Positions 1-8,183 of a stretch of 23,265 nt of DNA are shown one piece after another. Both the position numbers and the translations under genes were made by a program. The DNA lies in NCBI GenBank assembly GCA_002731315.1, contig PCBG01000002.1, positions 112,626-135,890 of the forward strand, written 5' to 3'. The notes under the pieces were generated by a model. The model saw only the letters and a list, made by a program, of their open reading frames with translations, was not told the origin of the DNA and ran no database searches. Positions within the stretch are counted from its first letter, which is position 1; each line of letters begins with the position of its first letter. This DNA is from Rhodospirillaceae bacterium (GTDB taxonomy: Bacteria; Pseudomonadota; Alphaproteobacteria; Puniceispirillales; Puniceispirillaceae).

Positions 1-183
1 GCTGCCGCCGCACTGGCCAGCCTGAAAAAAGTGAATGGCATCTGGGAAGGTGGGCTGATCAACAGTACACGCGGGTTGATTTTCCCACAGGCCGCCACCA
101 CTGCGAGCAGCATCGCCATCTGGCGCAGCGCCATCGATTCTGCAATCTATGACAGCCGCACGGCCCTCGCCGCTATCGACTGA
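1..183 (+). CDS. pyrF: probable orotidine-5'-phosphate decarboxylase, C-terminal end (partial)
   Basis: The reading frame is open from the first base of the window and ends at TGA 181-183, giving the last 60 residues of a protein whose start lies outside. The fragment carries GLINSTRGLIFP near its middle, which resembles the (V/I)NSSRGI(I/L) phosphate-binding loop near the end of subfamily-2 orotidine-5'-phosphate decarboxylases, preceded by an Ala-rich helix and followed by two predicted helices. That enzyme makes UMP from OMP in pyrimidine synthesis. I recognise only this one motif, so the name is a reasoned guess. Another TIM-barrel phosphate-binding enzyme is possible. The coding nature of the frame is more certain than the function. 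Confidence 0.5.
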   Translation, partial: AAAALASLKKVNGIWEGGLINSTRGLIFPQAATTASSIAIWRSAIDSAIYDSRTALAAID

Positions 184-199
184 TCCAAGGGTCCATTGC

Positions 200-235
200 G
201 CCAGGCCCGGTCTTTCGATACCGCTGGCCGGCCTG
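200..235 (+). other. GC-rich hairpin after the partial pyrF-like gene
   Basis: Seventeen bases after the stop codon, GCCAG (200-204) pairs with CTGGC (224-228) and CGGT (208-211) with ACCG (220-223). An alternative fold pairs CAGGCC (202-207) with GGCCTG (230-235). The only T-run is TTTT at about 246-249, so it is a poor intrinsic terminator. It may still help end transcription of the upstream gene. The rest of the gap to 476 shows no ORF with a convincing start and no tRNA-like fold; it holds a 7-base inverted repeat, CTAGCCG (416-422) with CGGCTAG (469-475), just downstream of the trxB stop. Confidence 0.25.
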
Positions 236-476
236 CTGTGATCAAATTTTAATGAAATATCGAACGTCACTCACTTACGATTTATCAGGCGGATTCGTTA
301 CTTCGACTATCCTTCGACATTGGCCACCATCCCATAAACATAAAGCTGTGCAGTGTAATGTGCACGGTTAACAATTTCTAGCGGGCGCTAAATGATTTTG
401 GATTCGGATCAGCTTCTAGCCGACCAACCAAAAGACAAGGCTGACGGACCAAATGCGGCGTAGGGTAGCGGCTAGT

Positions 477-1415
477 CTATTCCTGCTCACCAAGCCAGCG
501 TTCGGCGTCAAGCGCAGCCATACATCCCATACCGGCTGCGGTCACTGCCTGCCGGTAGATTTTATCAACACAATCACCCGCTGCAAAGATGCCAGCCACT
601 GAGGTGCGCGTGCCGCCCTTTTCGGCGAGGATATAACCTTCATCATCCATATCCAAAACGCCTTTGAAGGCTGCTGTTGCCGGATCGTGCCCAATGGCAA
701 CAAACATGCCTTGTACTTTAATCTCTTTTTCCGCCTTGCCGGTGGTTGAGGCAAGACGAAGGCCAGTAACGCCGCCATCATCGCCAAGCACCTCTTCAAC
801 GGTGCGGTTCCATTCGACATTAATCTTTTCGTGCCGCAACAATCGATCCTGCATGATCTGTTCGGCGCGCAGGGAATCACGACGGTGAATAAGCGTCACC
901 GACTTGCAGATATTGGCAAGATAGAGCGCCTCTTCGACCGCGGTATTTCCGCCGCCAATAACAGCAACATTACGATCACGATAAAAGAACCCATCACAGG
1001 TGGCACAGGCGGAAACGCCGCGGCCATTAAAGGTTGCTTCGGTTTCAAGGCCAAGCCAACGAGCCTGCGCACCAGTTGCAACAACCAGCGCATCGGCCGT
1101 CATCTGATCGCCTGAATCAAGCGTTAACATAAATGGATGCTTGCTGGTATCCAATGTTGTAACGATGTCATAGATAACACGGGCACCAACATTTTCGGCC
1201 TGCGACTGCATTTCGTTCATCAGCCATGGCCCCTGAATGACCTCGGCAAATCCGGGATAATTTTCTACGTCGGTTGTAATAGTCATTTGTCCACCGGGCT
1301 GTAACCCGGCTAGAATCACCGGGGACATGTTTGCACGCGCGGTATAGATTCCAGCGGTCAAGCCTGCAGCGCCAGCTCCAACTATAATTACTTTTTCATG
1401 AGACTGTTTTGACAT
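477..1415 (-). CDS. trxB: thioredoxin reductase (NADPH)
   Basis: This cytoplasmic FAD flavoenzyme transfers electrons from NADPH to thioredoxin. The 312-residue product has the usual family length. It shows the N-terminal FAD-binding GAGAAG (residues 13-18), the redox-active CATC pair (C137 and C140), the NADPH-binding GGGNTA (154-159), and the C-terminal FAD motif GIFAAGD before the end. The ATG at 1413-1415 is the natural start because the FAD motif lies immediately after it, as in the family; the ribosome site is weak. It is transcribed divergently from the M23 peptidase across a 161-base AT-rich gap, and nothing follows it closely on its own strand. Assignment is firm. Confidence 0.96.
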   Translation of the reverse strand: MSKQSHEKVIIVGAGAAGLTAGIYTARANMSPVILAGLQPGGQMTITTDVENYPGFAEVIQGPWLMNEMQSQAENVGARVIYDIVTTLDTSKHPFMLTLDSGDQMTADALVVATGAQARWLGLETEATFNGRGVSACATCDGFFYRDRNVAVIGGGNTAVEEALYLANICKSVTLIHRRDSLRAEQIMQDRLLRHEKINVEWNRTVEEVLGDDGGVTGLRLASTTGKAEKEIKVQGMFVAIGHDPATAAFKGVLDMDDEGYILAEKGGTRTSVAGIFAAGDCVDKIYRQAVTAAGMGCMAALDAERWLGEQE

Positions 1416-1463
1416 GGCAACACTTCAATTTTAAGGATTGTGTAATCTGCTTTTACATACAAA

Positions 1464-1492
1464 TTGACAATTAAATGCCAGTTGTAAATAAA
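1464..1492 (+). promoter_or_regulatory. candidate sigma-70 promoter for the M23 peptidase gene
   Basis: A perfect -35 TTGACA (1464-1469) is followed after 17 bases by AATAAA (1487-1492; four of six match TATAAT). Transcription would begin near 1499, about 78 bases before the GTG start. The surrounding gap 1416-1576 is AT-rich and must also hold the trxB promoter on the other strand; TTGTCA on the minus strand overlaps the same position. Confidence 0.45.
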
Positions 1493-1576
1493 AATTGTTC
1501 CGACTTCTATTCGTTTATGCATGTTCTATGAATGGTAGAGCGTTCGTTGATTTTTTGTTGTTAGCGGTGGCCTTAA

Positions 1577-2455
1577 GTGCATCTACGTTTGGTTCAAATA
1601 ATTAGTCAATCTATACTCTGTTGTCTGATGTTCGCCACTCCCAAAATTGCTAATGCCGACAGCCAAACTGAAATCTTTGGCGGTGATTGGATCGCTGGCG
1701 CGGCTATCGAAGGCGGCATTATTGTCGCGCGAGTGCCGAGCGGGGCATCGGTAAAATTTGATGGCGACTCCATCGAAACCGATAGCAACGGGCGTTTTAT
1801 TCTGGGGTTTCACCGAGATTCAGATGCCGACCCAATTTTGGTAATCACCCACTCTGATGGGAGCAAGCATCATACAAGGCTGACGGTGGCCCAACGTGAA
1901 TATAAAATTCAACGTATAGACGGTCTTCAGCGTGAATATGTTTTACCACCTGAAGATGTGCGGCGCCGCATAGCAGATGATAATGCGGCTGTTCGTGCAG
2001 CACGCGCCCGAAATGATGCTGGCACCACAGCCGACGCCTTCATTGCCGGACTGGACATGCCTGTTGATGGCCGGATTACCGGCGTTTTCGGCAGCCAGAG
2101 GATTCTGAATGGCCAGCCACGTGCACCTCATTACGGGATTGATATCGCCGCGCCGCGTGGCACAGCAGTGCTGGCACCTGCAGGAGGGCGGGTAACGCTG
2201 GTGCGTGATCTCTATTTTTCCGGGTGGACAGTTCTTGTGGCGCATGGCATGGGCCTGAATTCCGCCTTTCTACATCTCGACGGTGTGGCCGTGCAAACAG
2301 GGGATGTGATTGGGCGTGGCACCGTGATTGGCAGCGTAGGTTCAACCGGCAGATCAACGGGCCCGCATCTTGACTGGCGGCTGGACTGGCAGGGCCGCCG
2401 TCTTGATGCGGCCCTGGTGCGCCGTCAGATTGCCGATGCGTCACAGCAGCGCTAG
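1577..2455 (+). CDS. secreted M23 (LytM-type) metallopeptidase
   Basis: This is a predicted periplasmic zinc endopeptidase-type protein of 292 residues, of the kind that cuts peptidoglycan cross-links or regulates amidases. Residues 1-27 form a signal peptide with likely cleavage at ANA|DS. An N-terminal beta-rich region is followed by the M23 domain at about 163-285. Zinc ligands H185 and D189 (HYGID) are visible, as are H233 (FLHLD) and H264 in GPHLDW. The last motif has Asp266 where most M23 enzymes have the second His of HxH; the same GPHLDW form occurs in other alphaproteobacterial members, and Asp may still bind zinc. The start is GTG at 1577: the nearest upstream in-frame ATG (1532) runs into a stop, and a later ATG would destroy the signal peptide. 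Six bases separate it from the next frame. Confidence 0.85.
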   Translation: MHLRLVQIISQSILCCLMFATPKIANADSQTEIFGGDWIAGAAIEGGIIVARVPSGASVKFDGDSIETDSNGRFILGFHRDSDADPILVITHSDGSKHHTRLTVAQREYKIQRIDGLQREYVLPPEDVRRRIADDNAAVRAARARNDAGTTADAFIAGLDMPVDGRITGVFGSQRILNGQPRAPHYGIDIAAPRGTAVLAPAGGRVTLVRDLYFSGWTVLVAHGMGLNSAFLHLDGVAVQTGDVIGRGTVIGSVGSTGRSTGPHLDWRLDWQGRRLDAALVRRQIADASQQR

Positions 2456-2484
2456 GCTCTTTGAAGGAAACAGGCAGGACGATA

Positions 2485-3342
2485 ATGGCAGGAACGATTT
2501 TTATTTTTGGTCTGGGCTATGTCGGCAAGCCTCTTGGCCACCTTCTGGCTACGGATGGCTGGAAGATTCGCGGCACCACCCGCACGCCTGCCCATTTTGC
2601 CGATGAAATTGCTGCCGGATGGCAGGTGTTGCCCTTTTCGGACAGCCAACAGCTGACTGATCCACACGCCGCCCTCGACGGAGTCGACGCATTATTGACA
2701 ACAATTACCGCCATCGACGGTAGTGATCCTGTGCTGGATGCACATCAAGACGTCATTGCCGGCTTTGACGGCTGGACGGGTTATGTCTCCGCAACGTCGG
2801 TCTATCCCGACAAGCCTGACGGATTCTGTTATGAGGATACGGCGGTTGATCCGGCCACTGCCCGTGGACGGGCACGGGTTGTTGCGGAGCAGCGTTGGCA
2901 GGATTTGCTGGGCACTGAACTATTCCGTGCAGCTGGCATCTATGGCCCCGGGCGCAGCCCCTTTGATGCGCTTCGCGACGGTACGGCGCGGATCATCAAT
3001 CATGAGGGACAGCTGTTCAACCGCATCCATGTGACAGATATCTGCCGTATCATTAAGGCTGCAATGCATCAGCCACGGCGAGGACGGATCATAAACCTGG
3101 CGGATGAAAAACCGGCAGCGCAGGGTGACGTGGTGCGCCATGCAGCGGGTCTTCTCGGGGTTGCGCCGCCGGCCCCTCAAACGCTTGAAGAGGCGAATCT
3201 GTCACCAATGGCCCGTAGCTTCTATGTCTCGAAACGCAAAGTCGCGTCCAAGATTATCGGGCCTGAACTTGGATTGACCCTGCACTATCCTGACTATGAA
3301 CGCGGTCTGGCCGCCATACTGGAGGCTGAGCGCACAGGCTAG
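2485..3342 (+). CDS. atypical SDR (NAD-dependent epimerase/dehydratase-like, YeeZ-type)
   Basis: This cytoplasmic Rossmann-fold protein of 285 residues starts with the dinucleotide-binding GLGYVGKPLG (residues 9-18). It has the SATSVYP strand (102-108) and AAGIYGPGR (149-157), as in extended SDR proteins of the YeeZ family. The usual catalytic YxxxK is missing: the aligned segment reads RGRAR (127-131), so Tyr and Lys are both Arg. It is therefore either a binding protein or uses another mechanism; the substrate is unknown. I chose ATG 2485 over an in-frame TTG at 2461 because AGGA lies five bases before it and the Rossmann motif follows directly. The gene follows the M23 peptidase by about 30 bases, so the two are probably co-transcribed. 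Its TAG stop overlaps that of the convergent fbp. Confidence 0.8.
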   Translation: MAGTIFIFGLGYVGKPLGHLLATDGWKIRGTTRTPAHFADEIAAGWQVLPFSDSQQLTDPHAALDGVDALLTTITAIDGSDPVLDAHQDVIAGFDGWTGYVSATSVYPDKPDGFCYEDTAVDPATARGRARVVAEQRWQDLLGTELFRAAGIYGPGRSPFDALRDGTARIINHEGQLFNRIHVTDICRIIKAAMHQPRRGRIINLADEKPAAQGDVVRHAAGLLGVAPPAPQTLEEANLSPMARSFYVSKRKVASKIIGPELGLTLHYPDYERGLAAILEAERTG

Positions 3343-4286
3343 CGCGCCACATGATAGTGCGCTTGCAGCCGGTTAACATCTTCGGCGGCACCAAATGCAA
3401 GTGGCACCCTCTGATGCAGATCATGCGGGGTGATGTCCAAGATCGGCCCCATGCCATTGCCGGCACGGCCACCGGCTTGTTCGATCAGCATCGCGACGGG
3501 CGCGGCTTCATAGACCAGCCTCAGCCGACCCGCCTCATAGCCCGCGCGCGCATCATCCATGTAGAGAAACACCCCGCCACGACAGGCAATGCGCCACGCT
3601 TCGGCCACCAGCGAGGCCACCCACCGCATGTTGAAGTCGCGCCCGCAGACGCCTTCACTTCCGGCGAGGCACTGATCGATAAACAGACGCACCGGCTGTG
3701 GCCAGTGCCGCTGGTTTGAGGCATTCACAGCGAATTCCGTGGCGTTTGGCGGAATTTGAACCTTGGCGTCAATCAGATGGAAGATAGCCGTATCATCCAT
3801 ACGGAATGCGGCAGTGCCGGCCCCAACGCTTAACAGCAGAGTTGTCTGCGGCCCATAGACAAAAAGGCATGCCGCCAGCTGCGCCTTGCCGGGCTGCAGA
3901 ATACCGCCTGCCGCCGGCAGGACCGAAACAATTGTTCCTACCGATACATTGACCCCGATATTTGATGATCCGTCCAGTGGATCGCAGGCAACAATCAGGT
4001 CCCCTCCACCAAGATCAACCGCTGCGGCGCGTTCTTCGGAAAGGTAGACAGATGTTGCGGTATCGCGCAATGCGTCCTCAATCATGCCGTCGGCAAGGAC
4101 ATCCAGCTGTTTTTGTGTGTCTCCATCAACATTGGTGTCGCCGGCAGCGGCATCCAGCATAGTCTGCGGATTACGGATTTGCGCAGCAATGCCGGCAGCA
4201 GCCTCCGAAAGGGCAAGAATTGTCTCTGCCACATTGCCAGGCGCATATTTGCCTAGGTAGACGGACAGGCTTTCGGTCTTTGTCAT
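3339..4286 (-). CDS. fbp: class I fructose-1,6-bisphosphatase
   Basis: The enzyme hydrolyses fructose-1,6-bisphosphate to fructose-6-phosphate, the irreversible step of gluconeogenesis, in the cytoplasm. The 315-residue product carries the metal-binding SEER (83-86) and DPLDGSSN (102-109) motifs and the C-terminal stretch GGVFLYMDD followed by YEAAPVAMLIEQAGG, all typical of class I enzymes. An ATG at 4334 would add 16 residues, but those bases lie inside the terminator of the preceding gene, so the ATG at 4284-4286 is preferred. The stop overlaps the stop of the convergent SDR gene in the tetranucleotide CTAG (3339-3342). There is no Calvin-cycle gene nearby, so a gluconeogenic role is the simplest reading. 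Confidence 0.94.
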   Translation of the reverse strand: MTKTESLSVYLGKYAPGNVAETILALSEAAAGIAAQIRNPQTMLDAAAGDTNVDGDTQKQLDVLADGMIEDALRDTATSVYLSEERAAAVDLGGGDLIVACDPLDGSSNIGVNVSVGTIVSVLPAAGGILQPGKAQLAACLFVYGPQTTLLLSVGAGTAAFRMDDTAIFHLIDAKVQIPPNATEFAVNASNQRHWPQPVRLFIDQCLAGSEGVCGRDFNMRWVASLVAEAWRIACRGGVFLYMDDARAGYEAGRLRLVYEAAPVAMLIEQAGGRAGNGMGPILDITPHDLHQRVPLAFGAAEDVNRLQAHYHVAR

Positions 4287-4313
4287 CTGTCGGGTGTCTC
4301 TTTCAGGTTTGCC

Positions 4314-4347
4314 AAAAAAAATGCCCGGCCCCAAACGGAGGCCGGGC
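4314..4347 (-). terminator. intrinsic terminator of the Bax-inhibitor-1 family gene
   Basis: Read on the minus strand, a perfect 8-bp GC stem, GCCCGGCC (4323-4330) with GGCCGGGC (4340-4347), has a 9-base loop and is followed by eight T (the A-run 4314-4321). It lies 55 bases after the stop of the membrane-protein gene and 27 bases before the fbp start. It therefore separates the two genes into different transcripts and supports the shorter fbp start. Confidence 0.9.
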
Positions 4348-4402
4348 GACAGCTATTCTATTGTCATTCCCTTATCTGCCTGTCGCAGTCTACCTGTCGC
4401 GG

Positions 4403-5122
4403 TTACTCACGGTTACCGAACAGATGCAGGATGAACATAAACATATTGATGAAATCGAGATACAGCATTAGTGCACCAAAGATCGACTTTTTAGTCATCT
4501 CGGACTGACTATCACCGGCCATATACATCAACTTGATCTTCTGTGTGTCCCATGCGGTAAGACCGGCAAAGATCAACACACCTGCAACCGAGATCACAAA
4601 ATCGAGCTGTGTCGATGCTAGGAAAATATTCACCACAGACGCAATGATCAGGCCGAACAGCCCGACAACCATGAAGGATCCCATCGCAGACAGGCTGCGT
4701 TTCGTTGTGTAGCCATAAAGGCTGAGACCAGCGAAAGCGCCCGCGGTGATAAAGAAGGCACGTGCAACACTGCCGCCCGTGTAAACGAGCAGGATTGATG
4801 ACAGCGAAACGCCCATCAGCGCTGCATAGACATAAAACAGATTGCGTGCCTTGCCGGCAGACATGGCAGGCATCCGTGCTGACAGCCAGAACACCATGCC
4901 AAGCGGCGCAAGCATGACAACCCACTTTAACGGGGTACCGTAGATCAGTTCGCCAACACCGGCCACATTCAGGACCGCCCATTTCATCGCATAAGCGAAG
5001 AAACCGGTCATCAGCAGTGCTGTCGTCATGTGGTTGTAGACGCCAAGCATGTAGGACCGCAGCCCAAGGTCGACCTGAGATGCCTCGGCAGAAGCTGTGT
5101 TCATAAAGCGATTGTTAGCCAT
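4403..5122 (-). CDS. Bax inhibitor-1/YccA family inner-membrane protein
   Basis: The 239-residue protein has seven hydrophobic segments, at roughly 29-47, 66-81, 95-114, 120-138, 147-168, 172-190 and 215-236. It ends with the family's signature region: GLTAWDTQKIK (187-197) and LYLDFINMF (220-228), whose Asp residues correspond to the pH-sensing pair described in bacterial BI-1 homologues. Members are membrane proteins linked to calcium leak or to interaction with the FtsH protease; the exact role here is not shown by the sequence. The start at 5122 is well supported by AGGGGG 5-6 bases upstream. The gene follows rlmN by 90 bases on the same strand and has its own strong terminator. Confidence 0.9.
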   Translation of the reverse strand: MANNRFMNTASAEASQVDLGLRSYMLGVYNHMTTALLMTGFFAYAMKWAVLNVAGVGELIYGTPLKWVVMLAPLGMVFWLSARMPAMSAGKARNLFYVYAALMGVSLSSILLVYTGGSVARAFFITAGAFAGLSLYGYTTKRSLSAMGSFMVVGLFGLIIASVVNIFLASTQLDFVISVAGVLIFAGLTAWDTQKIKLMYMAGDSQSEMTKKSIFGALMLYLDFINMFMFILHLFGNRE

Positions 5123-5212
5123 TGATACCCCCTGAGAGATAAGTTGTTGTCATAAATGTAGTCATAGAAACAAATTGTTTCAAGCAATTGCCGGGGCTCT
5201 GGCACCCAAACA

Positions 5213-6427
5213 TTATGTCGCATCCGCCGCCGTCGTTTCACGCGTTTTTCCGAGGCCGGTACGCTGGCCCCTCTGCCGTTGTGAAGTCGACTTGAGCTGT
5301 CCGCAGGCAGCCAGAATATCGCGCCCGCGCGGTCTACGTATCGGCGAAGCATAGCCGGCTTTCAAAACTTTCCTTGCAAAGGCTTCAATCCGTTCATCGC
5401 TGGAACAGCGATAGGGACTTCCCGGCCACGGATTGAATGGGATCAGGTTCAGTTTTGACGGGATCCCGCGAATCAGTTCCAACAGGGCTGCGCAATCAGA
5501 ATCGCTGTCATTCACCCCATCAAGCATCACATACTCCCATGTGATGCGGCGTGCATTCGACAGGCCCGGATAGGCGCGGCACGCCTGAATTAGTTCGGTC
5601 AGCGGATATTTCCGATTGATGGGCACCAGTTCGTTACGCAACTCATCGCAAACAGCATGCAGCGAGATCGCTAGATTGACACCAAGGTCCGCCCCGGCCC
5701 GGGTAATTTCTGGTACAATTCCGGACGTAGACAGGGTAATCCGCCGCTTAGACAAACCAATACCTTCACCGCTCATAACGATGCGCATCGCTTTTACCAC
5801 ATTATCGTAGTTATATAAGGGTTCGCCCATGCCCATTAGCACAATGTTGGTCAGGCGGCGGTCTGGTTTGCCAGCGGGCCAGTCACCAAGTTCATCCATG
5901 GCCAGCAATACCTGTCCGCAGATTTCACCCGCTGTTAGATTGCGCACCAGCTTCTGTGTGCCAGTATGGCAAAAGCTGCATGCCAAAGTGCATCCAACTT
6001 GCGAGGAAATACACAAGGTGCCTCGATCCTTGTCCGGGATATAAACAGTCTCCGCTTCATTGCCATCAGGAAAGCGCAACAGCCATTTAATGGTGCCATC
6101 AGACGATTTCAGCCGCTGTGTAACGGCCGGACGATCTAGCATGAACATCTCGGAGAAGGCGGCACGCACCGGCTTGCCAAGATCACTCATCTCGTCAAAG
6201 GATGTCAGCCCGTGTCGCCAGACCCAGCGCCATAACTGACGCGCACGAAAGCGCGGCAGGCCGGCGACCGTTACGGCCTCTTCCAGTTCGGCCTGGCTCA
6301 TTTCCAGAACCGAACGGCGTATCTTCACGCCGGCAACGGGCGCTGTCGCGGCGGTCATTTCTATATTTGCGTCCAAAATGGCTTCCAAAATCGCTCCTGA
6401 AGCATATCGCAAGACAGCATCCGGCAT
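5213..6427 (-). CDS. rlmN: dual-specificity 23S rRNA/tRNA adenine-C2 methyltransferase RlmN
   Basis: This radical-SAM enzyme methylates C2 of A2503 in 23S rRNA and of A37 in some tRNAs. The [4Fe-4S] motif CxxxCxxC is C146, C150 and C153 ([13 protein letters not shown]). The two methyl-transfer cysteines of the family are present: C139, seven residues before the cluster, and C375 near the C-terminus (DILAACGQL). The 404-residue frame starts at ATG 6425-6427, but the first 23 residues are poorly characteristic. A TTG at 6386-6388 has AGGAG six bases upstream, and ATG 6356-6358 would also give a full-length enzyme, so the start is uncertain. A basic, low-complexity tail of about 25 residues follows C375. 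It lies 51 bases behind the IalB-family gene, probably in one transcript. Confidence 0.93.
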   Translation of the reverse strand: MPDAVLRYASGAILEAILDANIEMTAATAPVAGVKIRRSVLEMSQAELEEAVTVAGLPRFRARQLWRWVWRHGLTSFDEMSDLGKPVRAAFSEMFMLDRPAVTQRLKSSDGTIKWLLRFPDGNEAETVYIPDKDRGTLCISSQVGCTLACSFCHTGTQKLVRNLTAGEICGQVLLAMDELGDWPAGKPDRRLTNIVLMGMGEPLYNYDNVVKAMRIVMSGEGIGLSKRRITLSTSGIVPEITRAGADLGVNLAISLHAVCDELRNELVPINRKYPLTELIQACRAYPGLSNARRITWEYVMLDGVNDSDSDCAALLELIRGIPSKLNLIPFNPWPGSPYRCSSDERIEAFARKVLKAGYASPIRRPRGRDILAACGQLKSTSQRQRGQRTGLGKTRETTAADAT

Positions 6428-6478
6428 GATTGCCAGATAGTGATCGCCGGGCTGCGCAATCGCGCCGATGCGATTGAA

Positions 6479-7003
6479 CTATTTGCAAGTCTTGTCGATC
6501 ATATTCTTTGTCTTGGTAAATCCGGATAATGAATAGGTATCAGTTGTCACTGTGCCACGTGTCGAGGTGCCGATGACTGTCATCTTGCTGCCGCGCTTCA
6601 TCGCGCGCACCAGGGCGACATCATCTTCTTCACTCTCGGCATAGGCTCGCCCTTCAATGGTGAAGAGCTTGAATTTCTTACCGTCAATCGAAACATCGAC
6701 GGCGGAATGTTTCTTATGTTTGTAACCAGCTAGAAACTGCACGACGTTGCGCACTTCCTTGCCGGGTCCATGTGAGACAAACGCACGGATCTCGCCGCGA
6801 TTGGCAGGATCATATTTGCCCTTTGACTTGGTGGGTACCGAGGTTATGTAGCAGGTTCGTCCGCCATCATCCTTATAATTGTATGCCTCCCAGTCTTTCT
6901 CGGTCAGAATGCGCTCGGATCCCGCTGCGGCCACGCCGCCTGCCATACCGGCCAAAACAAATCCTGTCAAAATGGTCGCAAGGAATGTCTTGAACATCTT
7001 CAT
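6479..7003 (-). CDS. invasion-associated locus B (IalB) family secreted protein
   Basis: The 174-residue product begins with a clear signal peptide (about 1-27, ending GGVAAAG), so it is periplasmic or exported. The rest matches the IalB family pattern: a short N-terminal region with WEAYNY and CYITSVPTKSKG, a central FVSHGP, then GKKFKLF, with a final C173 that could form a disulfide with C51. Despite the name, the family is widespread in free-living alphaproteobacteria and its molecular function is unknown. The open frame extends to 7129, but the added 42 residues have no family character and would bury the signal peptide; ATG 7001-7003 is the start. It is followed after 51 bases by rlmN, a gene order I recall from other alphaproteobacteria. 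Confidence 0.85.
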   Translation of the reverse strand: MKMFKTFLATILTGFVLAGMAGGVAAAGSERILTEKDWEAYNYKDDGGRTCYITSVPTKSKGKYDPANRGEIRAFVSHGPGKEVRNVVQFLAGYKHKKHSAVDVSIDGKKFKLFTIEGRAYAESEEDDVALVRAMKRGSKMTVIGTSTRGTVTTDTYSLSGFTKTKNMIDKTCK

Positions 7004-7057
7004 CGCCTGATCTCTGCCCTTTTTTCTAATTCCTGTTGTTCGAATGCTAAATCTCGT

Positions 7058-7073
7058 CTGCGGTCCACCGCAG
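7058..7073. promoter_or_regulatory. perfect 7+7 palindrome upstream of the IalB-family gene
   Basis: CTGCGGT (7058-7064) and ACCGCAG (7067-7073) form an inverted repeat with a two-base centre, 55-70 bases before the start of the IalB-family gene. A two-base loop is too short for a good RNA hairpin, so a protein-binding operator is more plausible than a structured RNA. The remaining gap 7074-7250 shows nothing I can name apart from a 5-bp inverted repeat CGCTC/GAGCG near 7228-7246 after the arylesterase stop. Confidence 0.35.
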
Positions 7074-7250
7074 CAACCCCTATTCTGGGTCGCTTTCGTG
7101 GCAAGATTTTGGCAATCTCGAGCCAGCACCGAATCACCGGCGGCAATGTAAGTCAGGATGCAGGTTGATGCAAAGAAAATTGCTGGAAGTGACGTAACCA
7201 GTTTCTGGATATCACAGCCATCAACGCTCTACGTGCACGAGCGACCTCTT

Positions 7251-7955
7251 TCACCCAGCCACATGCTCTAGCATATCTGTCACAAAAGGCAGAATACGGC
7301 GCACAATCTCTTCAACCCCGTCAGCATTGGGATGCAATCCGTCAGACAGGTTCAAGGCTGGGTCAAGCGCGACACCTTCGAGAAAAAAAGGATATAAGTA
7401 AATGCTATGCTTTTCAGCAAGTGCTGGATATAGACCGTCGAATGCGGCGACATATTCTGGTCCCAGATTGCGCGACGCCAGCATGCCCGCCAGCATCACA
7501 GTGACTTTGCGCCGCTTCATTTGTGTAATGATCGCATTAAGATTGGTGCGTGTTGCTGCCGGGTCCAGACCCCGGAGCATGTCATTACCCCCAAGAACGA
7601 TGATGACGGCTATCGGATCATCAGCAAGCGACCACTCAAGACGCGCCAACCCACCTGCCGTGGTATCTCCGGACAGACCGGCATTTACCACCGCGATGTT
7701 GTAACCTGCATCCTGAAGCGCCGCTTCCAACCGATCAGGAAAGGACAGACCCGGCGCCAACCCATATCCGGCAACTAGGGAATCCCCCAGCACCGTTATG
7801 CGTTTGTTGCTGTCATCGGCCACGCTGCCCGCCTGCATAGACAGGAAAATGGAACCGCATAACATGAGGGTCATTGCAAATGGCGTTCGTTGCCTTTTGT
7901 GTTTCCGGAAGATGCGTGTGCGTAAAAGCATCAAAACAGCGTTGATTACATGCAT
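7251..7955 (-). CDS. SGNH-family arylesterase/lysophospholipase (TesA-like), exported
   Basis: This is a serine hydrolase of the GDSL/SGNH family, related to E. coli TesA, acting on thioesters, lysophospholipids or aryl esters in the periplasm. With the start at 7955 the product has 234 residues. Block I is GDSL with nucleophile S59, the oxyanion block is GGND (122-125), and block V is DGLHP with D205 and H208. A hydrophobic core ends in QAGSVA|DD (about 46), giving a long but plausible signal peptide with a very basic n-region. The frame is open to 8063; candidate starts are 7967, 7955 and 7874, and none has a good ribosome site. It diverges from an ABC exporter gene pair, the same arrangement as tesA and ybbAP in E. 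coli, which supports a TesA-like role. Confidence 0.85.
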   Translation of the reverse strand: MHVINAVLMLLRTRIFRKHKRQRTPFAMTLMLCGSIFLSMQAGSVADDSNKRITVLGDSLVAGYGLAPGLSFPDRLEAALQDAGYNIAVVNAGLSGDTTAGGLARLEWSLADDPIAVIIVLGGNDMLRGLDPAATRTNLNAIITQMKRRKVTVMLAGMLASRNLGPEYVAAFDGLYPALAEKHSIYLYPFFLEGVALDPALNLSDGLHPNADGVEEIVRRILPFVTDMLEHVAG

Positions 7956-8183
7956 GGGGGTTACCATATCGCTCGAAGGGTCAGTTCGGTCTTTATGCCG
8001 GGTGGCATGACGGGGTCTGCTGTGCCAGAAAAGGATGCAGGAGAACGATCCCCCAAACACCATAACGCTGATGACGGGAAATGCAAAATCCGCCTTGCCG
8101 GTTTACCGCCGGAACCCATGCCTGAATGAAACCGCCACTAAGGCGGCAGGATGAAAGCGTTTGACACCATAACCTGAACGTCC

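Noticed and set aside
4287..4334. An N-terminal extension of fbp to ATG 4334.
   Set aside because: It would be encoded by the terminator of the preceding gene, and the shorter form starts where family members do.
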